Shown here: positions 50,648-62,571 of the stretch, piece after piece
Numbering within the stretch: the stretch's first letter is position 1
How the letters are laid out: each line of letters opens with the position of its first letter
DNA from: Argyresthia goedartella
Lineage: Eukaryota > Arthropoda > Insecta > Lepidoptera > Argyresthiidae
NCBI GenBank assembly: GCA_949825045.1
Contig: OX463829.1
Coordinates: 28,831,715 to 28,895,714, forward strand
Length of the DNA: 64,000 nucleotides
Direction: 5' to 3'
Translations under genes and position numbers: made by a program
The notes under the pieces: model-generated
Databases searched by the model: none
The model's input: only the letters and a program-made list of their open reading frames with translations
Told to the model about the DNA's origin: nothing

Positions 50648-50732
50648 GAGCTCTGAGCGAGGCTAAACTCTCTCTCGCACACCCTATGCGAGAAAGAGAG
50701 GTTACCCACCGAACCCTTGCTCAGAGCCAAAG
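50648..50732. repeat. Long imperfect hairpin
   Basis: CTCTCTCTCGCA pairs with TGCGAGAAAGAGAG around a 7-base loop. Further out GCTCTGAGCGAGG pairs with CCTTGCTCAGAGC. Total arms are about 30 bases with a small internal bulge. Confidence 0.6.
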
Positions 50733-50984
50733 AGACTTGGCGCTGACTGTACGTGTGTTTGAACGTTTGAACAATAGTCGGAACGGCTCAGTCTCTGTCA
50801 AGGTCGAGCGAGCGTGACTCATGATTGTGCATACCATAATTCAAGTTGTTGGCATATGCCTATTTACACAGAGGTCGTAGCGCAAACGTGTATAGGTAGG
50901 GAAATGTTTTCCTCATTAGGAATACAGCACGTATGCTCACGGCTATAAAATTGAGGTAGCCACTAGTCAGGGCTGCAGGATAGG

Positions 50985-52495
50985 TACTGGGGCTGGAACG
51001 AATATTCGGTAACTGTTCAGTATTCGGCCGAATACCGAATAGGAGGGCGCCATTCGGCTGAATACCGAATAAAGAAAGATGAAATTTCTGTAGTATAGCA
51101 GATGTAAATAACATTTAATCATGCGTCGGATGAAATAAAACAATAAACATAGTTACGTGCTTTTATTATTATCATCACAAAATTATAACTATAAATTAAA
51201 AAAAAACCCAGAAACATTATAATAATAATAACCGTACCGTCTACCCCTTTGACCGCTATTCCTTGTTAAGAAGAGGGAAATATTAAACTGCACATCAATA
51301 ATACTGATTTGCACAACAAATATACTTTCAGGGCAAACTACTGCGGTAGCTTAGGTGAAGGGTAAAGGGGGTGAGCGAAGCGAAGCACCCTTTATCCTTC
51401 GTATTAGGTTGAACTTGTAAGAACAACAAAAATACTTAAACCATAAAAAGTATTTTTGCTGATCCTCCTTTTGCTGTGAAAATCAGAATTTTTGCTGTGC
51501 GATCGAATATTAGCCTAAAGTTATACTTTCTCACAACTGAACCGATATTAACGAAACTTATCTATGAACCATCATAGAGAAGTCTACTACCATTTACCAC
51601 AGAAAAGGTATCAAAATCCGTCCATCCGTTAATAAACAATATGAATATCACGCCCAACGACACAAATGTCACCAGCAAAAGTTCTAACATAATCAAAACA
51701 AATAGACAGGTGCCTACCAGTCTACCACCCACTCTCCCCCCCGCTCCCCGTTTACCCCGCGATAAGACAAACAGATTGTGTCTTGAAAAGTAAGAACCCA
51801 CGTAGAATACCTAGTAGAGATATGGGGTGCAGCGGCGAAAACAAACCTAGCTCCACTGCTGACTGCACAAAATAAAGTCATTAAAACTGCCTTTGGCTAC
51901 GGTTACTTAAAAAGTACGACTAAAATCTATACAGAAACAAAATTATTAAACATATCACAAACATACGAATATAGCACTTGCATACATATATACGAAATTT
52001 TTTGACAAAAGACATTCATACCAAAATTACTTTCACAAAAAATATAGAAGTACGAAGTCGTTTGACTAGACAAGCAAATGAAATTTTTTATACTACGCCA
52101 CAGGAGAAACTGCGGTAAAAACAGCATAGTAGCAGAGGGGGCGCGACTGTACAACAAATTACCGAAGGCTATAAAAGAGGCGAGATCACTATCAATTTAT
52201 AAAAAACTTTTAAAAACATACATCTCAAAGACTCTGAAAATGAACATAAATATTTACATTTTTCAAGGACTACCCCACTTTAATATCTCGCTCGATCGAA
52301 AAAATCTATTTGTGTAATTATTTATTTGTGTTGTTTCTCAAGTAAGTGAATATTGTATTCTTTTTGAGAAATAAATATCATAAACCTTAAATATGATGAA
52401 ATTGCACTAAGTCCTACCGAATATTCGGCGATTCGGTTCGTGTGGCCGCCGAATATTCGGTATTCGGCTAAATCACTATTCGTTTCGGCTCTAAT
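50985..52495. mobile_element. Probable foldback element with CGAATATTCGG-rich ends
   Basis: The left end (50990-51080) and right end (52415-52495) are inverted relatives: GCTGGAACGAATATTCGG versus inverted GAGCCGAAACGAATA, each followed by clusters of ATTCGG/CCGAAT. Between them are a GCGAAG hairpin repeat (51325-51430), one unit of the 24-kb tandem family (51535-51630) and a LINE remnant. The borders are approximate. Confidence 0.5.
51910..52317 (+). pseudogene. LINE ORF2 C-terminal remnant
   Basis: The frame 52078-52317 reads RHRRNCGKNSIVAEGARLYN and KLPKAIKEARSLSIYKKLLK, the C-terminal part of a Jockey/CR1-group ORF2. It ends at a stop after FNISLDRKNLFV. Upstream, 51910-52077 keeps the same frame with stops. 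No RT core is left. Confidence 0.6.
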
Positions 52496-52744
52496 AGGTA
52501 CGTGATGATCTTATCTTCTCCAATACCGGTTGGAATTCGCACAGGTGTGCCGACGTTCAGGCGATGACTTTTGGTGCTACGGGTAGAAATTAAAAGTAGT
52601 ATAGATTTGATGATCACGATGACTGGATTCCGTACGCAAAACACAGTCAGTTTGTTTGAATAATTAATGTGCCTGTAATGATTATAGTAGTCTAAACACT
52701 GAAAACACCCTTTCGAAATCAAAAGGTCTTATTAAGCTGGATCA

Positions 52745-53300
52745 ATGAGCCCAAATTGGATGGTTTACAGCAAGAATCCCAGGGTTCCTTCCACCACCAA
52801 CCAGCTCCATCATCAGGTGGTGGCGATGAGAACTTCACTAGGAGATATTAATAGGACTTTAAAAAAAATCTTCATTGTTAAGCCTCAATCATTCCAGCCC
52901 CGACACACACACCCTCTCACACACAAATACTCACCTTTACACACAATACTCACCCTCCCACAAACATATCGACACGTCACACACGCACCCTCTCACACAA
53001 ACACACGCACACACGTAGCGTGCGTGCTATTATTTTCCCTTAGCGGGCGGCAGTTGCGCAGTTGTGCCCAGGTTTAGCCAATCGCACCTAATCTCAACAG
53101 CTAATTGCAGGTGGCTCGGGTCTAGTTGCAGGCTGTCTGTCTGTCAAAGTTGTCAAGTTCTGTTAACTTCTTATAACATTGCCACTGTCAAGTGTATCAT
53201 TATCATATTGATCACGTGACCTGTTTTTGAAGCCAACCTCAGATGAATGAAACTCTTTGCCTCCAACTGCGCCGGCGCCACCTAGCGGTGGGGGGGCATA
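52745..53300. other. CA-rich stretch, no gene
   Basis: Bases 52895-53015 are dense in CACACA and CTCACAC units. CCAGCTCCATCATCAGGTGG at about 52800 resembles GGCTCCATCATCAGGTGATG at 31560, inside the Harbinger intron. No gene is recognised. Confidence 0.4.
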
Positions 53301-53404
53301 GGCGGAAATATCTGCCAATCAAATTTTATCCAATTGAATTGAATTATTGGAATTATTTTTAATTCAGGATTGTTGCAATTGGGAAATATTAAACTGCACA
53401 TCAA

Positions 53405-53505
53405 AAATACTGATTATATCACGGCCAAAATGCTGCGGCAGCTTAGGTGAAGGGTAAAGGGGTGAGCGAAGCGAGACCCCCTTTATCCTTCGTGTTAGGT
53501 TGTAA
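53405..53505 (+). repeat. GCGAAG hairpin repeat
   Basis: CTGCGGCAGCTTAGGTGA, GAAGGGTAAAGGGG, GAGCGAAGCGAGA, CCCCCTTTATCCTTC and GTGTTAGGTT. The arms pair as in the 43.4-kb copy. Confidence 0.65.
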
Positions 53506-53569
53506 AACAAAAAATACATAAAACATAAACTTAAGTACACATAAAATATTTAAAACATAAAAAGTGTTT

Positions 53570-53765
53570 TTTTGCTGTTCAAATACCGGCACATACATTG
53601 CTTCAAGCCCCACACAAGGATACCCTGTGGTTCTAGAAACAGCGACGTCACACACATTAAACATCCAAGACATGGGGTTTTTTTCTTTACCCTCAGCCGG
53701 GGATCGAACCCGGGACCTCCCGCATGGTAGGCAGAGCCACAACCGCTGCGCCACAGAGGTCGTCG
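53570..53765 (-). mobile_element. tRNA-derived SINE (family A), full length
   Basis: On the minus strand it has A-box-like TGTGGCGCAGCGG, B-box GGTTCGATCCCC, then AAGAAAAAAACCCCATGTC, GTGACGTCGCTGTTTCTAG and GGGTATCCTTGTGTGGGGC. The head folds only partly as a tRNA, so it is a SINE. Confidence 0.8.
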
Positions 53766-53770
53766 CATCG

Positions 53771-54780
53771 GTCATATTGACAATCTACAAAGTACTCGAG
53801 AGCGTCCATTATAATCAACGGCATGGTGGGTAGGTATTTAGATTGTCGAACATTCGTGACTAGAAGAACAGGGGGCTAAAAAACTTGCATCAATCAATGT
53901 CAGCTTAGCTATGTCAATGAACTCAACCATGTGAACATTCACCAAGAGGTATTATCAATTCCATCATACGGTAGAACACAGTCGCAATATCGGTGCATTT
54001 ATCTCCGTGACGTCATTACGGCGTTGTAAGGCTCATTGTGTTCCCGCGAAGTGCACAGTTATTTGGACGTGTGGTGCAGTGAACGTAGCCCTTCTAGCTT
54101 ATTCGGCTAAGGACGGCCGTTGAACTTCTGAATACCAGAACCAGTAGTGGTTCTGACGAATGACAGGAGAGGCCGTTGTGGTGGAGAATAAGATCTTCGT
54201 GAAAGGAATGGCAAAAGAGAAAGGTGGATTTGAAAGGCTTTACTTAACAAGTACTGTCAGCATTACAGATGTATGCCTTATTGTTGAAACTTGATTGACG
54301 CCATTGGAGAGACTTGAATGTTTTTAAAACGGAATAGGTGTCTTGGCTATGTATTCCAAAGTCTTTGGAAATTGAAGTCTTCTTGGAAAAATGCGTGAGG
54401 ATTAATGTGTCTACTGTATGGAAAGATGGTCCTGTTTGTGCATGTGAGAACACAGTCCCCAAAGCCGCAAAAACTCGAATCCATCGATGTGCTATTATTA
54501 CCGTTGATTCATTTGCAAAGAGAAGCATCTTGATAATTTCGGGCAAGCTCCCGTCTTTATAACTTTGTGCCTAGATCTGTACTAATAAAAATGAATCGCT
54601 ATGCATTAGTCTTACTATATTAGTATTATAGTGCCTATAACTCTTAAATGCCCTGACCGGTTTGTGTGATTTCTGTTAGGGTTTATCCTCCCCAGTCCGA
54701 AGCAGGTTTAGGTAAAAAGAAAACGAGGAAAATTCCAAAAATACAGCCAAAAAATAAAAATTCTTTAGTCATATTTCTAC
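53771..54780. other. No supported gene
   Basis: Bases 54000-54130 share GTGACGTCATTACG and a following CGTTGTAA/CTGCTGTAATG segment with 58075-58160, so a diverged dispersed repeat is present at both places. Open frames on both strands at 54244-54562 mirror each other and are not convincing. Confidence 0.3.
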
Positions 54781-54784
54781 CGCT

Positions 54785-55670
54785 AGATTGCATTGGTAGC
54801 CATCATCATCAGCCTGTCAGGGAACCCCCTGTTCAGTATGGGCCTCCTCATGTACACGCGATTCGTACTCAGTCCCGGGCAACCCGCGTCCATTGTTCTC
54901 CTGCTATCCTTGCCATATCATTCGTACTCGGTCCCGGGCAACCCGCGTCCATTGTTCTCCTGCTATCCTCGCCATATCATCGGACCATCTGGCAGGTGAA
55001 CTGCCGACTGATATTTGGCCTCCTCTTGCCCACCACTCGGTTACTGATCTGGTGGCCTTGCCAAGTGTCCTGCTCACTCCCATCTGAGCCGTGGTTACTT
55101 ACCGACGTCAGCCACCTTGGCTCGGCGTCTGATTTCGGTATTCCGTATGAGATTAGACAGCCTAATATGGCACGCTCCATGCCTCTCTGTGCTACTGCGA
55201 CTGTGCACAGTTTCCTTTGTGATCGTCCACGTTTCAGCACACTTACTAAGAGTAGGCAGTACACATCGATTAAATACCTTGCTCTTCAGCCATTGTGGGA
55301 TGTTCGACGTCTGCACATACCGGAGTTTGCTGAGAGCGGCCCATCCGAACTGGACTAGTCTAGTCATCTCCTCTACCTGGAACTGTCATCCAAAACACAA
55401 TCAATGTCCGAGATAGGGATAGATCACCAACGTGCTCGCTCAGCCATCAAGACGATCATCGGCAAACCTCAGGTGCGACAAATACCCGCCGCTAATATTG
55501 GGACCTCTTTCGCTCCAGTCAACTGTCATCGATGGTAGCCATAGATCACTCAAACTCTTCGTCATAATAGGTGACACATTCAACCTCTTTGTTGGCAGAG
55601 GACCTTATGTTTCAGAGATGTGCGATGCATATAGTTACTTTACTACGCAAAGGGCTTCGTTATTCTGAGG
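54785..55670 (-). pseudogene. RTE-type LINE ORF fragment
   Basis: On the minus strand the reading frame shows FGWAALSKLRYVQTSNIPQW, KSKVFNRCVLPTL, then SNLIRNTEIRRRAKVADVGK and DTWQGH, the thumb and C-terminal part of RTE-clade LINEs. Frame changes and stops occur. A ~55-bp direct duplication (GTCCCGGGCAACCCGCGTCC twice, at about 54872 and 54931) lies in it. The 3' end has CATCATCATCAGCC. Confidence 0.65.
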
Positions 55671-56340
55671 CGTGAGGCTGGCTCAGTATGACTATACTAT
55701 GATATTGATGATCTTAGGATGGATGCCTCTAAAATGATGAACGAATAGATTTCTGACTGGGAACTATAATCATAGGTACCCATAAACGTGCTTGGCGAAG
55801 CCGCACCACGGGTAGCTAGTAATATAAGGCTGTGTATAGAAATATCTACTTTATTTACTGCTTGCCACATTTTGGTAAGTGGTGTTCTGAGTCTCAAAGT
55901 CGTTTTAATAGTCTATTATATTTCTAATTCACTTGTCTTGACTTCAAAGTCAGTGAGACGATACCAAGATCATTATAGCCCTGATGGGCAGCCTCTTTCG
56001 TCAGTCATTTTGATAACAGTGTCATTAAAAACACATTATTTAGGCAGTCGTGGAAGTCACGCACCCACACGTAGATGACTTGCCACCATCCATAACACAT
56101 AACTTTCCAAGTTACGTCAACCACTACAGCCACGCACAACAGCTGTCTTTGTGCATATGTGACAGTTTGTGTCTGTTACGTTTTGTGTGTGTGCGTGTCT
56201 GCCCGTGCGTCCGCTTTGCCGAACGAGGCCATCACGTAGACGCTGCCGCTTGGGGTAGGGTTGTCGACATTGTCGATCGTAAGATTGAACTTGTGAATTG
56301 TGCTAATAGGCCCTTAAATTGGATACCCAACACTGTTCAA
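55671..56340. other. No supported gene
   Basis: Short open frames only, with no repeat family recognised. Confidence 0.3.
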
Positions 56341-56344
56341 GTTA

Positions 56345-56775
56345 TTTTTTAGGGTTCCGTACCCGAAGGGTTCCAAACGGGACCCTATTACTAAGACTTC
56401 GCTGTCCGTCCGTCCGTCCGTCCGTCCGTCTGTCGCCAGGCTGTATCTCAAGAACCTAGCTAGCTAGAGAGTTGAAATTTTCACAGATTATGTATTTCTG
56501 TTGCCGCTATAACAACAAATACTAAATAAAAAACAGGATAAAAGAAATATTTAAGGGGGCTCCCATACAACAATTCTTTCAATACCACATACAAACTTAT
56601 GGATGCACCTGGTTACGTACATGGAGTGTAAAAGTAACCGCACCAATAACTTTGTAAACAATATTTTGCTGTGTGAAATCCAAACTCTTCACTCCACACC
56701 ATCGCTTCCATTGAACGGTGGTACGGAACCCTTCGTGCGCGATTTAGACTCGCACTTGACCGGTTTTTCATTTGT
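56345..56775 (+). repeat. GTCC dispersed repeat, nearly complete copy
   Basis: It starts TTTTTAGGGTTCCGTACCCG, has (GTCC)n at 56405-56425, CCAGGCTGTATCTCAAGAAC, then GAAATTTTCACAGATTATG, and ends GGTACGGAACCCTTCGTGCG, GACTCGCACTTGACCGGTTT. Start and end are partly inverted. Confidence 0.7.
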
Positions 56776-56919
56776 CCTTTAGAGGGCGGGCGTCATATAA
56801 AAATTCATGTGACGTCACCTAGCTAATAAGTAGCCGACGATGAATACGCTTTTAACGATAACTCCTTTGTCAAATTCTGATGAGTAGCTTAGATGTTCTG
56901 GGGAAAAGATGAACATAAT

Positions 56920-57365
56920 AGTAGTTTATGTGACTGCTACATAATGGAGGGGATTAGTACTCGAGAGTGGTTTTATGAAACGAGCCGAAGACGAGTTTCA
57001 TAATAATATCACTCGAGAGTTTTAATGCCTAATTATGTACAATAACATACACTAGTTTATCTACACACATTTCATAAGCTCCCTTTGATGTGTTCAGAAC
57101 CGCATTTTTGACCGGCATTGTGGCTCTGCAGTTGTTTAGCTTGTTCAGTAGTACCAACTTCACAGACAAACTAGGGGCGGCACGCAGGCGGGCGTCGGCG
57201 TTCGAAATTTGAATGTCATAGTATGTATAAAAATTACACATTATGGTCATAATGTGTAATTTTTCAGATCAGAAATGAGTTTTTACCAAGTAGTTAAAGC
57301 TGATCGTAACGTGCGGTTTTTGTACGCAGTAAAGAGGGTTTATGATACGTGTGTAGATAAATATA
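56920..57365 (+). repeat. Composite double-foldback repeat, copy 3
   Basis: Unit 1 (56921-57058) folds around GAAACGAGCCGAAGACGAGTTTC. Unit 2 (57059-57365) has inverted ends TTTATCTACACACATTTCAT and the inverse of GATACGTGTGTAGATAAA, and the inner hairpin TTACACATTATG-gt-CATAATGTGTAA at about 57238-57268. Confidence 0.75.
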
Positions 57366-58440
57366 TATATACCGAACAATATAAAAATTATGCTTTTGGC
57401 TTTGCCGTAGTCGGGTAAAAAATAGGTGCAGTGTATCACAGGCTCCAACGCTAAGATAAGTACTAATGTCGTGGTTATCAGAAACACCACCGATATTAAC
57501 ATCTTACACTAGATTTTTTTTATCATCAAGTCCGGGGACGAACTACCTGGCACTCAATGGATCCAATAGGACTCTCGTGATCAAATGTTGAGGTTGTGGA
57601 TGTACTCTGTAGTGAAGAAGTCCTAATAGTTCGTTTTAGGAAAGTCAGGTTGTTCTTCCTGCTGGTCTACCTGAAAAATTATGCTGATCATGTGATAGGG
57701 GATTTAGTTGAGTTCCTCCCATTCCCTGGACTGACCATATGAAGTCGTTGAAAAATACCACCTGGAAGGGATCGCTGGATATCGTGTGTGCAACTACCCT
57801 ATCAAGGTTTTATGTACCGCTTATACTCTGTCAAGACAAGAGCAGCGCATCATGAAAATGACAGCTCGTTCTACCGTGTCCACGAATGCTAAGCTAAGAA
57901 TTGTGTCCCCAAAGACCGTCATCATCAGCTGATAACCCTGCCACGACGCGTGCGCAGGCCGTCGACCCCGATGCGCCACAACGTGACGCAAGCCCAACTT
58001 TCTAACCGCTGACGTCGCAGCATTCTGGTTAAGGCCGGCCGCCATACAACCCGCTCATCATATCTCTGCACCTGTCTCTGTGACGTCATTACGCTGCTGT
58101 AATGTTAAAGCGTTCTAGCGAGTTGCAGAGGTGTTTTGACCGGGTTGTACCTTCACTCTGCTGAGTTATAGGCCAGGGCGTTGATCTTTACCCGGCCCTT
58201 GTGTCGCAAGGCGTGGAACGTCATTGGTTGATCGGGAAAGCCTTGAATCTGGCATTTTGACCTGACATACCCTTGGAGTTCCTGAGATTAAAATAGCATG
58301 GGACCTTTGGGGACACCATGAAGAATTAGCTGAAAATTTGGGAGAAACCTAAGCCTAGTGAACTATGGCTGAAGTGGCTGATATAATGACGATGGTGACC
58401 TGAGATTAAATAGGCACTACGCACCACCATTGTCTTGTTA
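57366..58440. other. Dispersed repeat pieces, no gene
   Basis: Bases 57905-58160 contain GACCGTCATCATCAGCTG and GTGACGTCATTACG. The phrase TGTCCCCAAAGACC near 57908 and CTTTGGGGACACC near 58300 are inverted relatives about 400 bases apart. No family could be named. Confidence 0.35.
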
Positions 58441-59214
58441 CATCCGGGTCTATGGTATTCCATTGGGTCAGAATTGTTAACTTTGAAGCTAAGCTCAATG
58501 CCATAAGGTCCTTACCTCGAATAAGGCCAGCATATTCAGATACAGCCTCCTTGTTTGAACCTATGTTGATATTGTCAGAGGACACTATAGTCCTTACTAT
58601 CGATAGCTATGAGATCGCTTCCTCAGTCACAAATCCTAAACGTTATCCAACAAAATCCCCAAATCTTTCGCGTTTCATCATCAAATTATCACAATGTTAT
58701 AACAAATTCAGCGTCAGTGGCGGGTGTTTCGTCACGCGCGCCTGTTACATGTAGGTCGATGAACGGTACTGCACTTTCTTTTTTATTCATCTCTACTGGC
58801 ACAAGTCTTGTCTAGACGTTCTACAGCATTCTTGGGGCCTTTGTACCCTTCTTTTTTCATATCACGCTTATGAGCTTGAGTTGGTTTAAAGTCTTCGCTT
58901 GGAATGATATCAATAAATCATTTCCCCATCTAAACCTGACTAATCGTACCTCTGTCTCCCCTTATGGGAGAATGCGTGGCGATATGTTTGTTTTCCATTT
59001 CCACATCTTGGTGTATTCCTCAATTTTTCGCGTTTCCTGACAATGACGAATAAATCCTTTGCTGCAATTACTTTCAATTCAAATTAATTATTTATGTTTA
59101 TTTATTTTGTAAGCGAACCAACCGCCCTATTAATCATTATTCTGTCTATCGTATTATTTTGTGTATAATTTGAACATTGAAGTAGGATATGGAAAAGAGT
59201 TTTAATTCTGGTTT

Positions 59215-59590
59215 AAGAGTTTTAGGTCTTGGTACCTATCCTGTTGCGAAAATTCAAGTGCCTCAAAAACTTGTTCTGAATGCTCTCTATCCTAGACGAA
59301 TGCACATCATACATATGGTTCCACACCATGGAGCAGTACTCCAGATGGCTGCGAACAAAGGCAAAAAAACCATTTTAACTGTAGTCTTTTTTTAATTTTC
59401 TAGACATTCATCCCTTGAATTCAGACATACGACATACGAAATCCAAGCATTCGGTATTATTTTTGGATAATGTGGTCATATTGACTATTGAACGACAGCT
59501 CTGGATCCTATGGTACCCCCAAATCCTTCACCAATTCCACTTTCTGAACCAGATTCGTGCCAATTTAGTACTAAATAAATAAATTCTAGT
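59215..59590 (-). pseudogene. Jockey-like LINE RT C-terminal remnant
   Basis: On the minus strand FVQKVELVKDLGV, then RSHLEYCSMVWNHMYDVHSS and RIESIQNKFLRHLNFRNR are diagnostic of the thumb and C-terminal part of Jockey-group LINE reverse transcriptases. Stops and frame changes break it. The sequence down to about 58430 may be its decayed 3' part, but I cannot prove that. Confidence 0.65.
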
Positions 59591-59599
59591 CCTCTTTCT

Positions 59600-60910
59600 A
59601 GCTGCTGGCCTAACGACAGCTTGTTTTTCCGGGTGCAATTTCTGGGCAGGTATCATTATTATCCTTTACGTAATGTAGCCGGTAGGATTTCCTATCGAAT
59701 TCACATCTATTCAAGGATCAGAGTCTCTGGATCACCTAACAGAATATCTTTAACAGCGGGTTAAAATAAATATTTTCACCGGCCACTTTTCACTATCTAG
59801 CGGCAGAGTCAACAAGCTACATCCTTTGTTTCGCTTTTATCTAGACAGATATGTGTTATCGCTTATCATAAACACTCGTATGATAAGATTGCGTGTATCA
59901 TTATCGCTGTAACACCGAACCGAGCTCTGATGAAAGACTGGCGCGTTTGGTAGTTCCATATCACTCTGTATAGGTAGGTGCTTGACCTTATAATGAATAA
60001 GTATTACGACTAATGCCGAGACTATTCTTAAAGAGCTTTAGAAGTGCCTTTCACTTTATTGAAGGTCAATGACATCACTTCTAACAAACACTGGGTATCT
60101 GAAGTAGCTTTGAAGCGTTGTGTTGGTGCTTAGTTATGTAAGGGTAACTTGGTAAATGGGTTCCAAAAATAAAGAATGCTATTGTTAGATATTGTTATAC
60201 CTACTACAATATTGTTAAAATTAGTTCAATGGCGTATACCTATCCATTGAATATCTGGCTAAAAGTAGGCGCTGTGCCTTGCCACTCCTTGTGGGATTAA
60301 GTGTGACGATATATTATTATTATTACTATTTCGCCATATCGAAAGCTTTTATGTAATTAGTTGCTTCATATATTTAATAAATTAATTACAGTTGTAAGAA
60401 ACCATAAAACAGTCCATCATATCCAAAGAGGGCACCCACGCCACAGGCTTTGCCTAGCATGGAGCCACAAGAAACCATTGTTATTAGTTTCAACAACTAT
60501 TAAATAAATACTCTGAAATACCCATGCAAATAACTGTATCACTAGCAGAAGTGGAAGCCCACTTTAAAACTTATTTCCCTTGCAGCTAGCATGTGGCGGT
60601 AAACCCTTGCTTTTGTTAAACTTTTTGTCGAATTTCAAAAACCATTTGTTTTATTACTTTTAAGTGTTGGGCTGCATGGGAAAAGAACCTTACAGTGGTC
60701 TTCCACAACTGCTGATGATGGTACCTTCTGTACTGTACAAGTAGTGAATAGACCCTCTATTTTGCTATTAGTTAGCAGTGTCACCCTCACGGTCACCACA
60801 CATTGGTATCGTAAAGTCGTGAATTGCAAAGCTCCTCAGTTGAACTTGCCTCTTCACCAAACCTCTTCTAGTTACCGTTATGACGATTAGCCTTCGGATT
60901 TACAGATCTG
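59600..60910. other. No supported gene; SINE C scrap
   Basis: Bases 60235-60320 keep the end of SINE family C (TGAATATCTGGCTAAAAGTA, then GTGCCTTGCCACTCC) with an (ATT)n tail. Nothing else is recognised. Confidence 0.35.
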
Positions 60911-60914
60911 TTCA

Positions 60915-61125
60915 ATGCTGTTAATAATATTGTAATTATTTATTCCTGCTTAACTAATACTATTTTTAAACAACCAAGTTTTAAAAGGGATCTAAAAATC
61001 AGTCTGTGGGAGTTTCTACGCCCTTTTTCTCCCACAGTGGTCAAATGTAGAGAAGAAGCAAATAATGGCGATTGCTGAGTATATGTATATATCTACAGTA
61101 ATAAAGACATTTGATTGATTGAATT
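60915..61125 (+). mobile_element. LINE 3' tail (family of 6957-7365)
   Basis: AAAAGGGATCTAAAAATCAG, then CTGTGGGAGTTTCTACGCCC and CTCCCACAG, and the end AGTAATAAAGACATTTGATTG. It is in plus orientation. No coding part is left. Confidence 0.65.
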
Positions 61126-61134
61126 AAGTACGAC

Positions 61135-61290
61135 CTTTGAGCCGTAGCGGTCGAGATTCTACTTCATAAACGAGAGGTTGCGGGTTCGAAGCTCTGGAAG
61201 AAGAAAAGAGAATCTCTGTGTCTTGGATATTTATGTGTGTGACGACGATATTTCTGGTTCCCACAACACGGGGTATCCTAGTCAACAGTA
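61135..61290 (+). mobile_element. SINE family A, diverged copy
   Basis: A-box-like GAGCCGTAGCGG, B-box GGTTCGAAGCTC, then GTCTTGGATATTTATGTGTG, GACGATATTTCTGGTTCCC and GGGTATCCTAGT. Confidence 0.65.
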
Positions 61291-61469
61291 GCAATGTACT
61301 GTTTGCTCATATGTTTATACCGGAACGACGCTTGGCTCTCTTCAGCTGGGCAGACCTGTCCACACATGAAGGATTTTCCATCAACTGCAAAAAAAGGCAA
61401 CAAATATAATGACCACCAAAATATTATTTCCTACCCAAAATGGGCATGATCACCAAAAGTTGCAGAAAT

Positions 61470-61554
61470 TATCAGGGCAAAATACTGCGGTAGCTTAAGT
61501 GAAGGGTAAATGAGGTGAGCGAAGCGAAACCCCCTTTATCCTTCGTGTTAGGTT
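61470..61554 (+). repeat. GCGAAG hairpin repeat at a LINE junction
   Basis: ATACTGCGGTAGCTTAAGTG, GAAGGGTAAATGAGG, GAGCGAAGCGAA and CCCCCTTTATCCTTCGTG TTAGGTT. It ends exactly where the LINE frame begins at 61555. Confidence 0.65.
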
Positions 61555-62571
61555 GACTCCTACCTGAGAGATCGCCAGCAACGCATTAAGTCTGAGGAGA
61601 TCTCAACGGACTGGTGTGATCTCTCCGCAGGTGTTCCGCAGGGAGGAATCCTTTCTCCTCTCCTCTTCTCGGTATTCATTAACTCCATCTCTGACGTTCT
61701 TACCTCTTCTTATCATCTGTACGCAGATGACCTTCAAATATATCGGCACTTCTCTCCGTGTGATGTGAATCTGACAGTAGAGGCGTTGAACGCTGATCTC
61801 GATAACATCAGGAAATGGGCTACCTCATATGGTCTGCTTGTCAACCCGGGCAAATCGCAGGCCATGATTTTGGGTACTCGTCACTCTCATAACCTAGTTC
61901 AGAAAATGCCCGTCGACCCTATAGTGTATGATGGTAACATAATTTCATACAACGAGAAGGCCAAGAATCTTGGGGTTGTATTTGATAAATTGTTGTCCTG
62001 GTCGCCCCATGTTTGTGAGGTCAGCAGACGAGTCTTTGCGTCATTTCACTCCCTACGGAGATTGCAGCACTTCCTGCCGCAGCAGACTAAAATTACCCTT
62101 GCCCAGTCCCTCCTACTACCTTTAATCGACTATGCGGATGTTTGCTGGATCGGTGCGAACGAAGAACAACTGAACAAACTCGAACGACTTCAAAACCTCG
62201 GGATTCGGTTTGTCTTCGGGCTGCGCAAGTATGACCATGTCTCACATTATCGCAAGGAGTTGGGGTGGCTTCCGATCCGATTTCGTCGTGATATGCACGT
62301 TCTCTCCTATCTGTTCAACATTTTGCGAAATCCCCGCTACCCCTCATATCTTCGAGAACGTTTCGAGTTTATTTCCTCCAGGCATAGCAACCGGAGATCC
62401 CACACGATGTCTCTTCTTTCTACTCCTCGGCATAACAATGCCGCTTACAAACACTCGTTTAGGTTAACGGCGATCCGACTGTGGAACGCACTTCCCTGCG
62501 CTATTAGAGATAGTCCCTCAATTTTCACTTTTAAGACAAGATTGAAAGAGCATTTCCTTTCTCTTTCGTGA
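61555..62571 (+). pseudogene. CR1-like LINE ORF2, 5'-truncated, frame open
   Basis: The frame is open for 338 codons from 61555 (DSYLRDRQQRIKS) to TGA at 62569-62571. RT motifs SAGVPQGGILSPLLFSVF, the catalytic YADDLQIY at about 61720, and the C-terminal WNALPCAIRDSP are visible. Endonuclease and the first RT motifs are missing, so it is a truncated copy, not an active gene. It is the same family as 35867-42936 and shows where that copy lost bases. The 3' end with AATCTCTCTTTAGAGATAAG and GCAATAAAGAATAAAG lies near 62900. Confidence 0.85.

Noticed and set aside
53690..53765. tRNA gene on the minus strand
   Set aside because: It is the head of SINE family A; the cloverleaf is incomplete and a repeated body follows.
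58452..58754. 100-codon plus-strand ORF
   Set aside because: It lies opposite a decayed minus-strand LINE region and shows no family features.
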